Shown: piece after piece, positions 1 through 6,097 of the stretch | How positions within the stretch are numbered: position 1 is the stretch's first letter | Layout of the letters: each line of letters opens with the position of its first letter | Source: UBA6901 sp035256085 | GTDB lineage: Bacteria; Pseudomonadota; Gammaproteobacteria; Acidiferrobacterales; UBA6901 | Assembly (NCBI GenBank): GCA_035256085.1 | Contig: DATEYP010000012.1 | Span: 1 to 16,450 of the forward strand | Direction of reading: 5' to 3' | Length of the DNA: 16,450 nt | Translations under genes and position numbers: made by a program | Notes under the pieces: model-generated | Databases searched by the model: none | The model's input: only the letters and a program-made list of their open reading frames with translations | What the model was told of the DNA's origin: nothing

Positions 1-76
1 AAACGCAGGAGCGGTTTTCCGCCTGCACCGCGAGAACCTGGTGCGCGCCATGATCACCGGGCGCAAACGCGCCTGA
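1..76 (+). CDS. C-terminal fragment of an unidentified protein
   Basis: Reading from base 2, an open frame runs without interruption to a TGA at 74-76 and encodes 24 residues ending in ...RAMITGRKRA. The fragment is basic (R and K rich) and looks like an ordinary soluble C-terminus. The gene starts upstream of the window. I do not recognise the family from so short a piece, and no rho-independent terminator with a T-run follows. Reality as a coding tail is inferred from codon usage and the absence of another explanation for this stretch. Confidence 0.4.
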   Translation, partial: NAGAVFRLHRENLVRAMITGRKRA

Positions 77-173
77 TTGCCAGAATCGGAGCAGGGTTAC
101 TCGGTTGCTCGCGAGCGCACCGGCATCGGCCTCCGCGGCCATGCGCGCGTCACGCGGGCCGGCACATTCCCCG

Positions 174-202
174 GTGCCATCGGCGCGCTATATAGGTACA
201 AT
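174..202 (+). promoter_or_regulatory. Possible sigma-70 promoter for the nitronate monooxygenase gene
   Basis: A TACAAT hexamer at 197-202 matches the -10 consensus at five of six bases. Exactly 17 bp upstream, GTGCCA at 174-179 matches the -35 consensus at four of six. Transcription would begin near 209, just before a foldable leader (213-282). The surrounding TATATAGG is the only AT-rich patch in this GC-rich intergenic stretch. Assignment is by motif and spacing only. Confidence 0.4.
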
Positions 203-212
203 CCCTAGCCGA

Positions 213-282
213 GGTGGTGAACAGGGGTCCGACCAGGCACCTGTGCAGGCGCGCTAGCGCGCCGCATTGACCCTGCACCACC
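213..282 (+). other. Potential structured 5' leader upstream of the nitronate monooxygenase gene
   Basis: GGTGGTG at 213-219 is exactly complementary to CACCACC at 276-282. Directly inside it, 222-229 pairs with 269-275 if one G is bulged, giving a long closing stem. Inside that lies a perfect 16-base palindrome GGCGCGCTAGCGCGCC at 248-263, which can form a six-pair hairpin with a CTAG loop. The ribosome binding region AAGGA (294-298) stays outside the fold. It may be a 5' stabilising structure, a cis-regulatory element or a DNA palindrome; it matches no riboswitch class I recognise. Confidence 0.35.
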
Positions 283-303
283 GGCAAATCACCAAGGATC
301 AAC

Positions 304-1548
304 ATGAAGCGCGTTGACGATTTCCGCCTGCGATTCGGCAAACAGGAACTGGTGCCGATTATCATTGGCGGCATGGGTGTGGATATCTCGACCGCCGAAC
401 TGGCGCTCGAGGGCGCGCGTCTCGGCGGCATCGGCCACATCTCCGACGCCCTGGTGCATGCGGTCTCGGATCGGCGCTTCGACACCAGCTTCATCAGCGC
501 GAAACTCAGGAAATACAAGGCCAACGTCGCGAGCAGCGACAAGTCGTCCGTGCACTTCGACCTCGCGGTGCTGGAAGAGGCCACGCGCAACCACGTGGGC
601 CGCACCATGCAGGCCAAGCGCGGCGACGGCATGATCTTCCTCAACTGCATGGAAAAGCTCACCATGAACGCGCCGCGCGAGACGCTGCGCATGCGCCTGA
701 AGGCCGCGCTCGATGCCGGCGTCGACGGCATCACCCTCAGCGCCGGCCTGCACCTCGGCTCGTTCACGCTGATGGAAGACCATCCGCGCTTCCGCGACGC
801 CAGGCTCGGCATCATCGTCTCCTCGCCGCGCGCCCTGGCGCTGTTCCTGCGCAAGAACGCCAGCCTCAATCGCCCGCCGGATTACATCATCGTGGAGGGG
901 CCGCTCGCCGGCGGTCACCTCGGTTTCGGCCTGGACTGGGCCAAGCACGACCTGCGCACGATCGTCGCCGAGGTGCAGCAGTACCTGAAGACCGCGGAAC
1001 TGGATATCCCGGTCATCCCGGCCGGCGGCATTTTCACCGGCAGCGACGCCGCCTGGTTTCTCGAACACGGCGCCGCCGCCGTGCAGGTGGCAACGCGCTT
1101 CACCGTGGCGCGCGAGTGCGGCCTGCCGGAGAAGGTACAACAGGAATACTTCAAGGCGAGCGAAGACGAGATCGAGGTCAACACCATCTCGCCGACCGGC
1201 TACCCGATGCGCATGCTCAAGGGCAGCCCCGGCATCGGCGCCGGCATTCGCCCGAACTGCGAGGCCTACGGCTACCTGCTCGACGCCAACGGCAACTGCG
1301 CCTACATCGACGCCTACAACCGCGAAGTCGCGCTGCACCCGAATGCCAAAAAGCTGTCTGTCAAAGACAAGACCTGCCTGTGCACGCACATGCGCAACTT
1401 CGACATCTGGACCTGCGGCCACTACACCTACCGCCTCAAGGACACCACCCGCAAGGCCGCGGACGGCAGCTACCAGATACTCAGCGCCGAGCACATTTTC
1501 CACGACTACCAGTTCAGCACCGACGGCAAGATCGCGCTGCCGGATTGA
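304..1548 (+). CDS. Nitronate monooxygenase / 2-nitropropane dioxygenase-like flavoprotein
   Basis: The 414-residue product looks like a cytoplasmic FMN-dependent TIM-barrel enzyme of the nitronate monooxygenase family, which oxidises alkyl nitronates or serves as an FMN oxidoreductase. Visible family features are the N-terminal PIIIGGMG segment (about 18-25), the EGPLAGGHLGF motif (198-208) with the His that acts as base in class I enzymes (His205), and the phosphate-binding PAGGIFTG (239-246) followed by GAAAVQVATRF. The C-terminal 60 or so residues go beyond the core barrel and hold clustered cysteines (358, 360, 371) with histidines, suggestive of a metal site. The ATG at 304 has AAGGA 5 bases upstream. 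Family is secure; the true substrate is not, since many relatives act on other compounds. Confidence 0.88.
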   Translation: MKRVDDFRLRFGKQELVPIIIGGMGVDISTAELALEGARLGGIGHISDALVHAVSDRRFDTSFISAKLRKYKANVASSDKSSVHFDLAVLEEATRNHVGRTMQAKRGDGMIFLNCMEKLTMNAPRETLRMRLKAALDAGVDGITLSAGLHLGSFTLMEDHPRFRDARLGIIVSSPRALALFLRKNASLNRPPDYIIVEGPLAGGHLGFGLDWAKHDLRTIVAEVQQYLKTAELDIPVIPAGGIFTGSDAAWFLEHGAAAVQVATRFTVARECGLPEKVQQEYFKASEDEIEVNTISPTGYPMRMLKGSPGIGAGIRPNCEAYGYLLDANGNCAYIDAYNREVALHPNAKKLSVKDKTCLCTHMRNFDIWTCGHYTYRLKDTTRKAADGSYQILSAEHIFHDYQFSTDGKIALPD

Positions 1549-1562
1549 AAATTTTTTGTATT

Positions 1563-1581
1563 GGTGGGGCTGGGCCCCACC
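1563..1581. repeat. REP-like palindrome, left copy of an inverted pair
   Basis: GGTGGGGC (1563-1570), a three-base loop TGG, and GCCCCACC (1574-1581) form a perfect eight-pair hairpin. The flanks (TATT before, CTACGTTA after) match, in inverted orientation, those of the copy at 1623-1641. Short palindromes in head-to-head pairs next to a RAYT gene are the hallmark of REP/BIME elements mobilised by that transposase. It also lies just after the preceding gene's stop, but no T-run follows, so I do not call it a terminator. Confidence 0.75.
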
Positions 1582-1622
1582 CTACGTTAAATATTTAGGG
1601 ACGGTGCTAGACGATAATGTAG

Positions 1623-1641
1623 GGTGGGGCCCTGCCCCACC
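1623..1641. repeat. REP-like palindrome, right copy of the inverted pair
   Basis: GGTGGGGC (1623-1630), loop CCT, GCCCCACC (1634-1641). Stem bases are identical to the copy at 1563-1581, and the flanking TGTAGG/CATTC shows that the whole unit is the reverse complement of that copy. The pair sits immediately upstream of the RAYT start at 1666, the arrangement expected for its cognate REP substrate. Confidence 0.75.
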
Positions 1642-1665
1642 ATTCCGAAAACGACGTGAGGGACC

Positions 1666-2219
1666 ATGTCGGATTACACGCGTGCCCGCATCGCCGGCGG
1701 AACGTACTTCTTCACACTGGTCACCTTCGACCGCCGCCCGATTCTGACCACACCGCTCGCACGCGCATGCCTGCGCGCGGCATTGCACGCTACTCGTGCC
1801 CATCAACCATTCCAGCTGGACGCAATCTGCCTGCTGCCCGATCACCTGCATTGCCTCTGGACGCTGCCTGATGGCGATGCCGACTTCTCCGCTCGCTGGA
1901 ACCGCATCAAGGGGATATTCTCGAAACGCTATCTCGCGGCCACCGCGTCGCATGCCGATCCAAATCCCTCACGCCAACGAAAGGGCGAGGCCTGGTCTGG
2001 CAGCGGCGCTTCTGGGAGCATTGCATCCGCGATACCGATGATCTTCGTCGCCATCTCGATTACCTGCACTTCAACCCGGTGAAACACGGCCACGTATCGC
2101 GCGCAACGGATTGGCCATGGTCGAGCCTGACGCGTTATGTCCGCCTGGGATGGTACGACCCGGCTTGGGGAACACAGGAACCGCCGTCGCTCAGGGGTGT
2201 GAGCGGATTCGGAGAATGA
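1666..2219 (+). pseudogene. REP-associated tyrosine transposase (RAYT, Y1/IS200-like), split by a -1 frameshift
   Basis: RAYTs are HUH-type single-strand nucleases that cut and move REP palindromes. The first frame (ATG 1666) gives GGTYFFT at 11-17 and the LPDHLHCLWTLPDGDADFSARW block with the HUH pair His60/His62. After K-G at residue 106-107 the frame is lost and would end at 2082 with unrelated sequence. Shifting by -1 at 1980-1986 restores WQRRFWEH, DYLHFNPVKHG and DWPWSS and runs to TGA 2217-2219, for about 184 residues, normal for the family. The catalytic Tyr (about 133, codon at 2061) lies only in the shifted part, so the unshifted product would be inactive. Either a decayed gene, a sequencing error, or translation through frameshifting at A AAG GGC. 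REP-like hairpins lie on both sides. Confidence 0.85.
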
Positions 2220-2228
2220 AGACTTAAG

Positions 2229-2307
2229 AATGGTGGGGGTCGCTCCCGACTTCCTGTCTCCCGCGACACTCGCGCATCCCTGCGCGTCGCAGGTCCCACC
2301 CTACATA
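2229..2307. repeat. Third REP-like element, expanded form, downstream of the RAYT gene
   Basis: The ends repeat the same signature as the upstream pair: AATGGTGGG at 2229-2237 and CCCACCCTACATA at 2295-2307. The interior is longer (about 57 bases) than the three-base loops upstream and contains its own GCG-rich inverted segments. With the copies at 1563 and 1623 it brackets the transposase gene. Confidence 0.55.
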
Positions 2308-2349
2308 ACTGCATCCATGCAGTCGTCAAAGGCGCGAGTAACACCGTGA

Positions 2350-2376
2350 GCCGCCTGAAGGCGGCGGATTTTTTTT
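2350..2376 (+). terminator. Rho-independent terminator downstream of the RAYT gene
   Basis: GCCGCC (2350-2355), loop TGAA, GGCGGC (2360-2365), then GGA and eight consecutive T residues (2369-2376). This is the best intrinsic terminator in the window. It would stop plus-strand transcripts from the RAYT or the nitronate monooxygenase gene. The T-run also forms the left edge of the next inverted repeat. Confidence 0.75.
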
Positions 2377-2494
2377 CTCCTTCCCCCTGGAAGGGGGAAG
2401 GTGGGGATGGGGGTGCTATGCGTGAACACGGACACGCGCATCGGCATTGCACCCCCACCCTCGCCCTCCCCCTTTCAGGGGGAGGGGAAAAAAA
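2369..2494. repeat. Large inverted repeat made of two self-complementary arms (BIME-like)
   Basis: Left arm: T-run, then CCTTCCCCC (2379-2387)/GGGGGAAGG (2393-2401) hairpin, then GGGGTGC-type sequence to 2416. Right arm is the reverse complement of the same layout: GCACCCCCACCC (from 2449), CCCTCCCCC (2464-2472)/GGGGGAGGG (2478-2486) hairpin, then an A-run (2488-2494). The whole can fold into a cruciform-like structure; it is a non-coding repeat, not a gene. Confidence 0.7.
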
Positions 2495-2528
2495 TCTTGA
2501 CCGCGGTAACGGTCGAACCGTTGTGGGT

Positions 2529-2547
2529 CCCCCGGCAGAGCCGGGGG
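2529..2547. repeat. Short GC hairpin
   Basis: CCCCCGGC (2529-2536), loop AGA, GCCGGGGG (2540-2547), a perfect eight-pair stem followed by only TTT. It resembles another REP class; a terminator role is possible but the T-run is short. Confidence 0.5.
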
Positions 2548-2590
2548 TTTACCTTAAGCTGAATTAATTGTTTGCGCCGCAACCGGCCCG

Positions 2591-2617
2591 GCAAAAACCC
2601 GTCGCGACGCAAACACC
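2591..2617. repeat. Duplicate of the 3' end of the amidohydrolase gene
   Basis: Bases 2591-2617 match 2811-2837 at 26 of 27 positions; both begin GCAAAAACCCG. The second copy lies inside the amidohydrolase reading frame close to its stop codon, so the first is a detached remnant. The two direct copies are 220 bp apart and bracket the REP pair at 2636-2712. Confidence 0.75.
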
Positions 2618-2635
2618 ACCGTGTGGAAGGAGGCG

Positions 2636-2712
2636 CAGGGTGGGCACGTCGCATGTGCCCACGCATTTATTCGATTGCCAAACTTCCGCGTGGGCACTTC
2701 GTGCCCACCCTA
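2636..2712. repeat. Second REP family: inverted pair of GTGGGCAC palindromes
   Basis: Copy one: GTGGGCAC (2640-2647), seven-base loop, GTGCCCAC (2655-2662), with CAGG before and GC after. Copy two: GTGGGCAC (2690-2697), loop TTC, GTGCCCAC (2701-2708), then CCTACT. The pair is head to head. The core differs from the GGTGGGGC family next to the RAYT but the CCCACCCTAC edge is shared, so the two could be related. Confidence 0.65.
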
Positions 2713-2740
2713 CTCGACTCGTGGTCGATCACGACCCGCG

Positions 2741-2776
2741 TAGGGCGCCAATGAGCGCAGCGAATTGCGCCGGATG
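2741..2776. repeat. Imperfect palindrome with GGCGC arms
   Basis: GGCGCCAAT near 2744-2752 pairs with ATTGCGCC near 2764-2771 with one bulged C, enclosing GAGCGCAGCGA. It lies 13 bases beyond the stop codon of the convergent minus-strand amidohydrolase gene. Short elements of this shape are common dispersed repeats in proteobacteria; no T-run on either strand supports a terminator. Confidence 0.45.
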
Positions 2777-2788
2777 AGCCACCACACA

Positions 2789-4030
2789 TTAAACCCCTCG
2801 CCTGCTGACAGCAAAAACCCGCCGCGACGCAAACACCGTCGCATCGAAGCCCTTGCCCTCCACCGCCAGCAGGCGCTTGAGCGCGAAATCGAACAGCAGC
2901 GGGTTGTAGCGGCGCAGTTCGCCGAGAAACACCGCCTCTTCCGGCTTGAGGAATCCGTCCGCCGCCAGTGCGCGCGGCGCGAAAATCGGCATGACGCCGG
3001 GCAGCGGATAATCCGAACCGTACACCAGGCGCACGTGCCAGTCGCGGCGTGTCAGGAGCGTACGCAAGTTGTCGCCGGCGCGCAGCAACTGGCCGACGGC
3101 GGCTAGGTCGCCATACAGCAGCCTGGCGTAACGCGGCTCGTCCATGAGGCGCGCGAACAGTGTGAAGTTGCTCACCACCGGCCCGTCCGGCCCGCGGTCC
3201 AGGTCGTTGCCGTCGCCGAGCGAGGCGCAGTGCGCGACAATCACACGCACACCATGGTCGAGCGCGCGTCGCAGCCGCAAGGGATTGCCGTAGTGCTGCA
3301 TCTGCCCGCCGTGCACCGCCAGTTCGTGCCCGGCATGGGTGAGCAACGGCAACTTCATGCGCGCCAATGCTGCGTAGAATCGGTCGCAGCGCGCATCCGC
3401 CGGATCCATGCCCTGCGCCGCGGGCAGCCACTTCACAGCGCGTGCGCCGCTCTGCGCCGCGCGCTCCAGCGCCGCGAGCGCGTCTGCGCGATATGGATGC
3501 ACCGAGGCGATCCACTCAAAGTGCTGCGGATGCGCGCGTACCAGACGCTGCGCGTAGCCGTTCGGCGTATGGAACGGACTCAGTGCCTCGACGCGCTTGC
3601 CATTTTCGTCGTAGTGCCAGTCGAAGGCGAGCAGCATGAGTTTCGCGCCTTGCGGAAACGCCGCATGCAACGCGCGCAGGCGCTCGACATACGCGGCATC
3701 CGTGCCCGCCATGTCCGCAACACAGGCGGCGTTGAGATAGAAGGCCTTCTGCAACCGCTCGATCGGATGCCACGGGCTGTCCATACGCGGATTGAGCCAG
3801 CAGCCGGAACCGCTGTCACCGCTGCCGAGCAGGTGCACATGGCAATCCCACAGCTGCGCCGGGTCGAGACCCTCCCACACCCGGTGCCAAAGTTCATGCC
3901 GCGCGAACGCCGCAGGCAGCGCCGCTGGATCGCACGCATGCCAGAACCCATCCTCCGGCCACAGCCGCCAGCCGGCCAGACCGAGGCCGGCGGCACCGAG
4001 CGCGGCGAGAAAGCGGCGGCGGCTCAACAT
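2789..4030 (-). CDS. Tat-exported amidohydrolase (amidohydrolase-2 / COG2159-like TIM barrel)
   Basis: The 413-residue product starts with a twin-arginine signal, SRRRFLAALGAAGLGLAG (3-20), so it is probably exported folded and may stay anchored. The rest is a metal-dependent amidohydrolase barrel: DCHVHLLG (62-69) with His64/His66, KWLP (Lys200), THAGHE (His232/His235), VIVAHCAS (His267) and YGSDYPLPG with the catalytic-type Asp340. These enzymes hydrolyse or decarboxylate small ring or amide compounds; the substrate here is unknown. The chosen start at 4030 lies inside the end of rtcA (ATGTTGA, 7-base overlap), indicating translational coupling. A longer in-frame extension upstream merely reads through rtcA out of frame and is rejected. 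A 27-base piece of the gene's tail is duplicated at 2591-2617. Confidence 0.82.
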   Translation of the reverse strand: MLSRRRFLAALGAAGLGLAGWRLWPEDGFWHACDPAALPAAFARHELWHRVWEGLDPAQLWDCHVHLLGSGDSGSGCWLNPRMDSPWHPIERLQKAFYLNAACVADMAGTDAAYVERLRALHAAFPQGAKLMLLAFDWHYDENGKRVEALSPFHTPNGYAQRLVRAHPQHFEWIASVHPYRADALAALERAAQSGARAVKWLPAAQGMDPADARCDRFYAALARMKLPLLTHAGHELAVHGGQMQHYGNPLRLRRALDHGVRVIVAHCASLGDGNDLDRGPDGPVVSNFTLFARLMDEPRYARLLYGDLAAVGQLLRAGDNLRTLLTRRDWHVRLVYGSDYPLPGVMPIFAPRALAADGFLKPEEAVFLGELRRYNPLLFDFALKRLLAVEGKGFDATVFASRRVFAVSRRGV

Positions 4031-5052
4031 GGCGTGAGCGCGATGCGCTGGCCGGCACCCGCCGGCCCGGCGGTAATACGCACCGGCAGGAACTGCTCGA
4101 TCAACCAGGCGGTGGTTTGCGTGTGCGAGCTGTAGGCGCGCGCCGTGAAGTGCGCGGGCCGGCCGGCCAGCACCAGATAGATGAGTAGTTGGTCGGCGGC
4201 GTGCACATCGAGCGTCACACCGGCGCGCAGTTCCTCGCGCAAGGCGTGCGCCGCGTGCTCGGCAATGCGTTCGGCCGGGATGCCGCGTTGCGCGACTTCC
4301 GAGCCGCCGAGCAGGGTATTGGCAGTGCGTGCCCACAGGACGATCGCGCCGCCCGCGCCGATGGCCTCGGCATGGCCGAGTAGTTGCGTCTGGATGCGTG
4401 CATTGCCGTGTTCCGCAAGAACCTGTGTGGCGGTGTGCTGCATGCGCTCGACGATGTGCGCCGGCAGGTTGGCGACATGCGCGCTGCCGCCCAGCTCCTG
4501 CAAGGCGCCCGGCGCATCGAGCGCAAGGGGGCCGGGCCGGCCGGGCTGCACGCGCACTTCGACTTCGCCGCCGCCGCGCGGATAGTAGCCACGTCGCATG
4601 AGCATGACGCGCACGTCGAGACCGATCCGTTGCAGCAGCGGCAGAAACACATAACGGAAATAATCGAATGGCGGCGCGGCCTTCACATCCGTACCGCCGA
4701 TGATGTGAAAGGTGCTGACGGCCGGCGCCGCGAGCGCCACCGGCAACACCGCTTGCAGCACCAGCGTGATTGAACCGGCGGTGCCGACATCGAAGCGGTA
4801 GTCGCCGCCGCGTATCGGCCCGGGGTGGAAGGTGAATTCCTGGGTGCGCAGTGCCAGGCCCTCGGTCTCGGCCTTGCACAGTTGCGCAACCGCCCGCACC
4901 GCGGCCAGGTGCTGCGGCGCCAGGCCCGGCGGTGCGCGGCGCGCACGCACCCCGTGCAGCCGGATGGGCGTGCCGGTGAGCGCGGACAGCGCGCAGGCCA
5001 TGCGCACCAGTTGCCCGCCGCCTTCGCCGTGGCTGCCATCGATGGTGATCAT
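4024..5052 (-). CDS. rtcA: RNA 3'-terminal phosphate cyclase
   Basis: RtcA converts RNA 3'-phosphates to 2',3'-cyclic phosphates using ATP through a covalent AMP-histidine, in RNA repair. The 342 residues match the usual length. Visible signatures are the start MITIDGSHGEGGGQ, the GGTDVKAAPPFDYFRYVFLPLL block, the RRGYYPRGGGEV motif that names the family, and near the C-terminus SSHTQTTAWLIEQFLP with His310 at the position of the E. coli adenylated His309. The ATG at 5052 has only a weak AGG directly before it. RtcB (the ligase usually paired with it) and the RtcR activator are absent here; instead its stop overlaps a Tat-exported amidohydrolase start. Identification is very secure. Confidence 0.95.
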   Translation of the reverse strand: MITIDGSHGEGGGQLVRMACALSALTGTPIRLHGVRARRAPPGLAPQHLAAVRAVAQLCKAETEGLALRTQEFTFHPGPIRGGDYRFDVGTAGSITLVLQAVLPVALAAPAVSTFHIIGGTDVKAAPPFDYFRYVFLPLLQRIGLDVRVMLMRRGYYPRGGGEVEVRVQPGRPGPLALDAPGALQELGGSAHVANLPAHIVERMQHTATQVLAEHGNARIQTQLLGHAEAIGAGGAIVLWARTANTLLGGSEVAQRGIPAERIAEHAAHALREELRAGVTLDVHAADQLLIYLVLAGRPAHFTARAYSSHTQTTAWLIEQFLPVRITAGPAGAGQRIALTPC

Positions 5053-5069
5053 CCTAAGAACGGCTTTCG

Positions 5070-5197
5070 CCGCAGATGAACGCAGATAAATGCAAATGAA
5101 TCATGTCATTGATGCACCCTGGTCATTCACCCTTTTGGTGATCTGGCGAATACAGGCAGTGCATTGAATATCCGCGTTTATCTGCGTTCATCTGCGG
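5070..5197. repeat. Inverted repeat pair, 21 bp perfect arms (CGCAGATGAACGCAGAT family)
   Basis: Bases 5070-5090 (CCGCAGATGAACGCAGATAA plus A) are the exact reverse complement of 5177-5197. The 86 bp between them hold no gene. Each arm contains an internal near-repeat GCAGATGAAC/GCAGATAAA. A related pair sits inside the respiratory operon at 13491-13566, with 19 identical consecutive bases shared by the right arms. It lies between the rtcA start and the DUF72 stop, so rtcA may have its own promoter here. Confidence 0.85.
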
Positions 5198-5217
5198 CTG
5201 ACTGCTTTTTTTCAGGA

Positions 5218-5955
5218 TCATACGCGCCGGCCTTCGAGCCGCGCGCGCAACGCCAGCGCGTTGCGCGCCGCATGGCCGGCCTCGTCGTTGTCTAAGTAGA
5301 CGTACACGCGCCGCAGTTGCTTCCAGAAGCGAATACGTTCTGCCCATTGCTCCAGTGCGCTATCCGAATACGAGCCGCCATAAGCGTAGGCGGCGGGGCC
5401 ATGCAAGCGGATGTAGGCGAAATCGGCGGTGAGGACCTGCGGCGACTCGAAACCGGCGAGCTCGTACATGCAGAACGCCGCGTTGTAGCGCCGCAGCAAC
5501 GCGTACACCTCCGGGTTGTGCCAGGACGGGTCGCGCAGCTCGAAGGCGCATGCGCGGTTTTTCGGCAGCGCCTTGAGAAACGCCGCAAGCCGTCCCGGGT
5601 TGCAGCGCCAGCGCGGCGGCAGCTGGAACAGCAGCGGCCCGCATTTGTTCCCGAGTGCCTGGGTCACCGCCAGGAACGCGCGCAGGCTGGCGCGCGGCGC
5701 GCGCAGTTTCTTCATGTGCGTAATATAGCGGCTCGCCTTGATGGCGAACGTGAAACCGGCCGGTGTCACATTTTTCCAGGCGCGCGCGGCGGCCTGCGAC
5801 GGCAGGCGATAGAAACTGCTGTTGATTTCAACCGTGGCGAAGTGCCGGGCGTAATGCTCGAGCCAGACGGCGGGCGCGAGATCCGGAGGATAGAACGGCC
5901 CCTGCCAGTGCGGGTAGTGCCAGCCGGAGGTGCCTATATAGTAGGAAGCGGCCAT
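5218..5955 (-). CDS. DUF72 family protein (YecE-like)
   Basis: The 245-residue product is a DUF72 family protein, a TIM-barrel fold related to sugar-phosphate isomerases with no firmly assigned reaction. Signs are the N-terminal YYIGTSGWHYPHWQGPFYP (5-23), TVEINSSFYRLPS (about 41-53), FTFAIKASRYITH, the LLFQLPPRW segment, CAFELRDPSWH, the AYIRLHGP motif and the C-terminal VYVYLDNDEAGHAARNA. I chose the ATG at 5955 because the family begins with the IGTSGW strand; in-frame sequence further upstream is Arg/Ser-rich and unlike the family. The Shine-Dalgarno is weak. It lies between moeA (142 bp away) and rtcA (165 bp away), same strand, with no functional link evident. Confidence 0.9.
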   Translation of the reverse strand: MAASYYIGTSGWHYPHWQGPFYPPDLAPAVWLEHYARHFATVEINSSFYRLPSQAAARAWKNVTPAGFTFAIKASRYITHMKKLRAPRASLRAFLAVTQALGNKCGPLLFQLPPRWRCNPGRLAAFLKALPKNRACAFELRDPSWHNPEVYALLRRYNAAFCMYELAGFESPQVLTADFAYIRLHGPAAYAYGGSYSDSALEQWAERIRFWKQLRRVYVYLDNDEAGHAARNALALRARLEGRRV

Positions 5956-6075
5956 ACCGGCTTCATTAGGCGGGAGTGTCCCGGGACTGTCAAACGCGCA
6001 TGGTGCAATACCCATGCCTCGCTGTCCCGGGGGAAATCCGGTCTTTTTAGAGCGGGCTCCGTGCCTGAACCACCC

Positions 6076-6091
6076 ACGGCGGCTGCGCCGT
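6076..6091. other. Hairpin just after the moeA stop
   Basis: ACGGCG (6076-6081), loop GCTG, CGCCGT (6086-6091) lies seven bases beyond the moeA stop on the minus strand. No T-run follows on that strand, so it may pause or protect the transcript but is not a convincing terminator. Confidence 0.35.
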
Positions 6092-6097
6092 GCTGCC

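Larger units (their letters stand above)
2220..2788. other. Gene-free repeat island between the RAYT and amidohydrolase genes
   Basis: I see no credible gene in these 569 bases. Short frames here have low-complexity, palindrome-driven translations. The content from left to right is: an expanded REP (2229-2307), a terminator (2350-2376), a large inverted repeat (2369-2494), a GC hairpin (2529-2547), a 27-base duplicate of the neighbouring gene's tail (2591-2617), a REP pair (2636-2664 and 2689-2712) and a GGCGC...GCGCC palindrome (2741-2776). It also separates the plus-strand RAYT from the convergent minus-strand amidohydrolase gene. Confidence 0.7.

Noticed and set aside
213..282. tRNA gene
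   Set aside because: The length is near 70 bases with paired ends, but there is no T-psi-C-like GGTTCGA, no proper anticodon arm and no acceptor-stem geometry.
289..1503. 404-residue open frame on the minus strand
   Set aside because: It is antisense to the nitronate monooxygenase gene; its V/A/G-rich composition is typical of a shadow frame in GC-rich DNA and no family motif is visible.
4031..4879. N-terminal extension of the amidohydrolase frame
   Set aside because: It overlaps rtcA in another frame, reads as Arg/Ala-rich noise, and would bury the Tat signal that begins at 4030.
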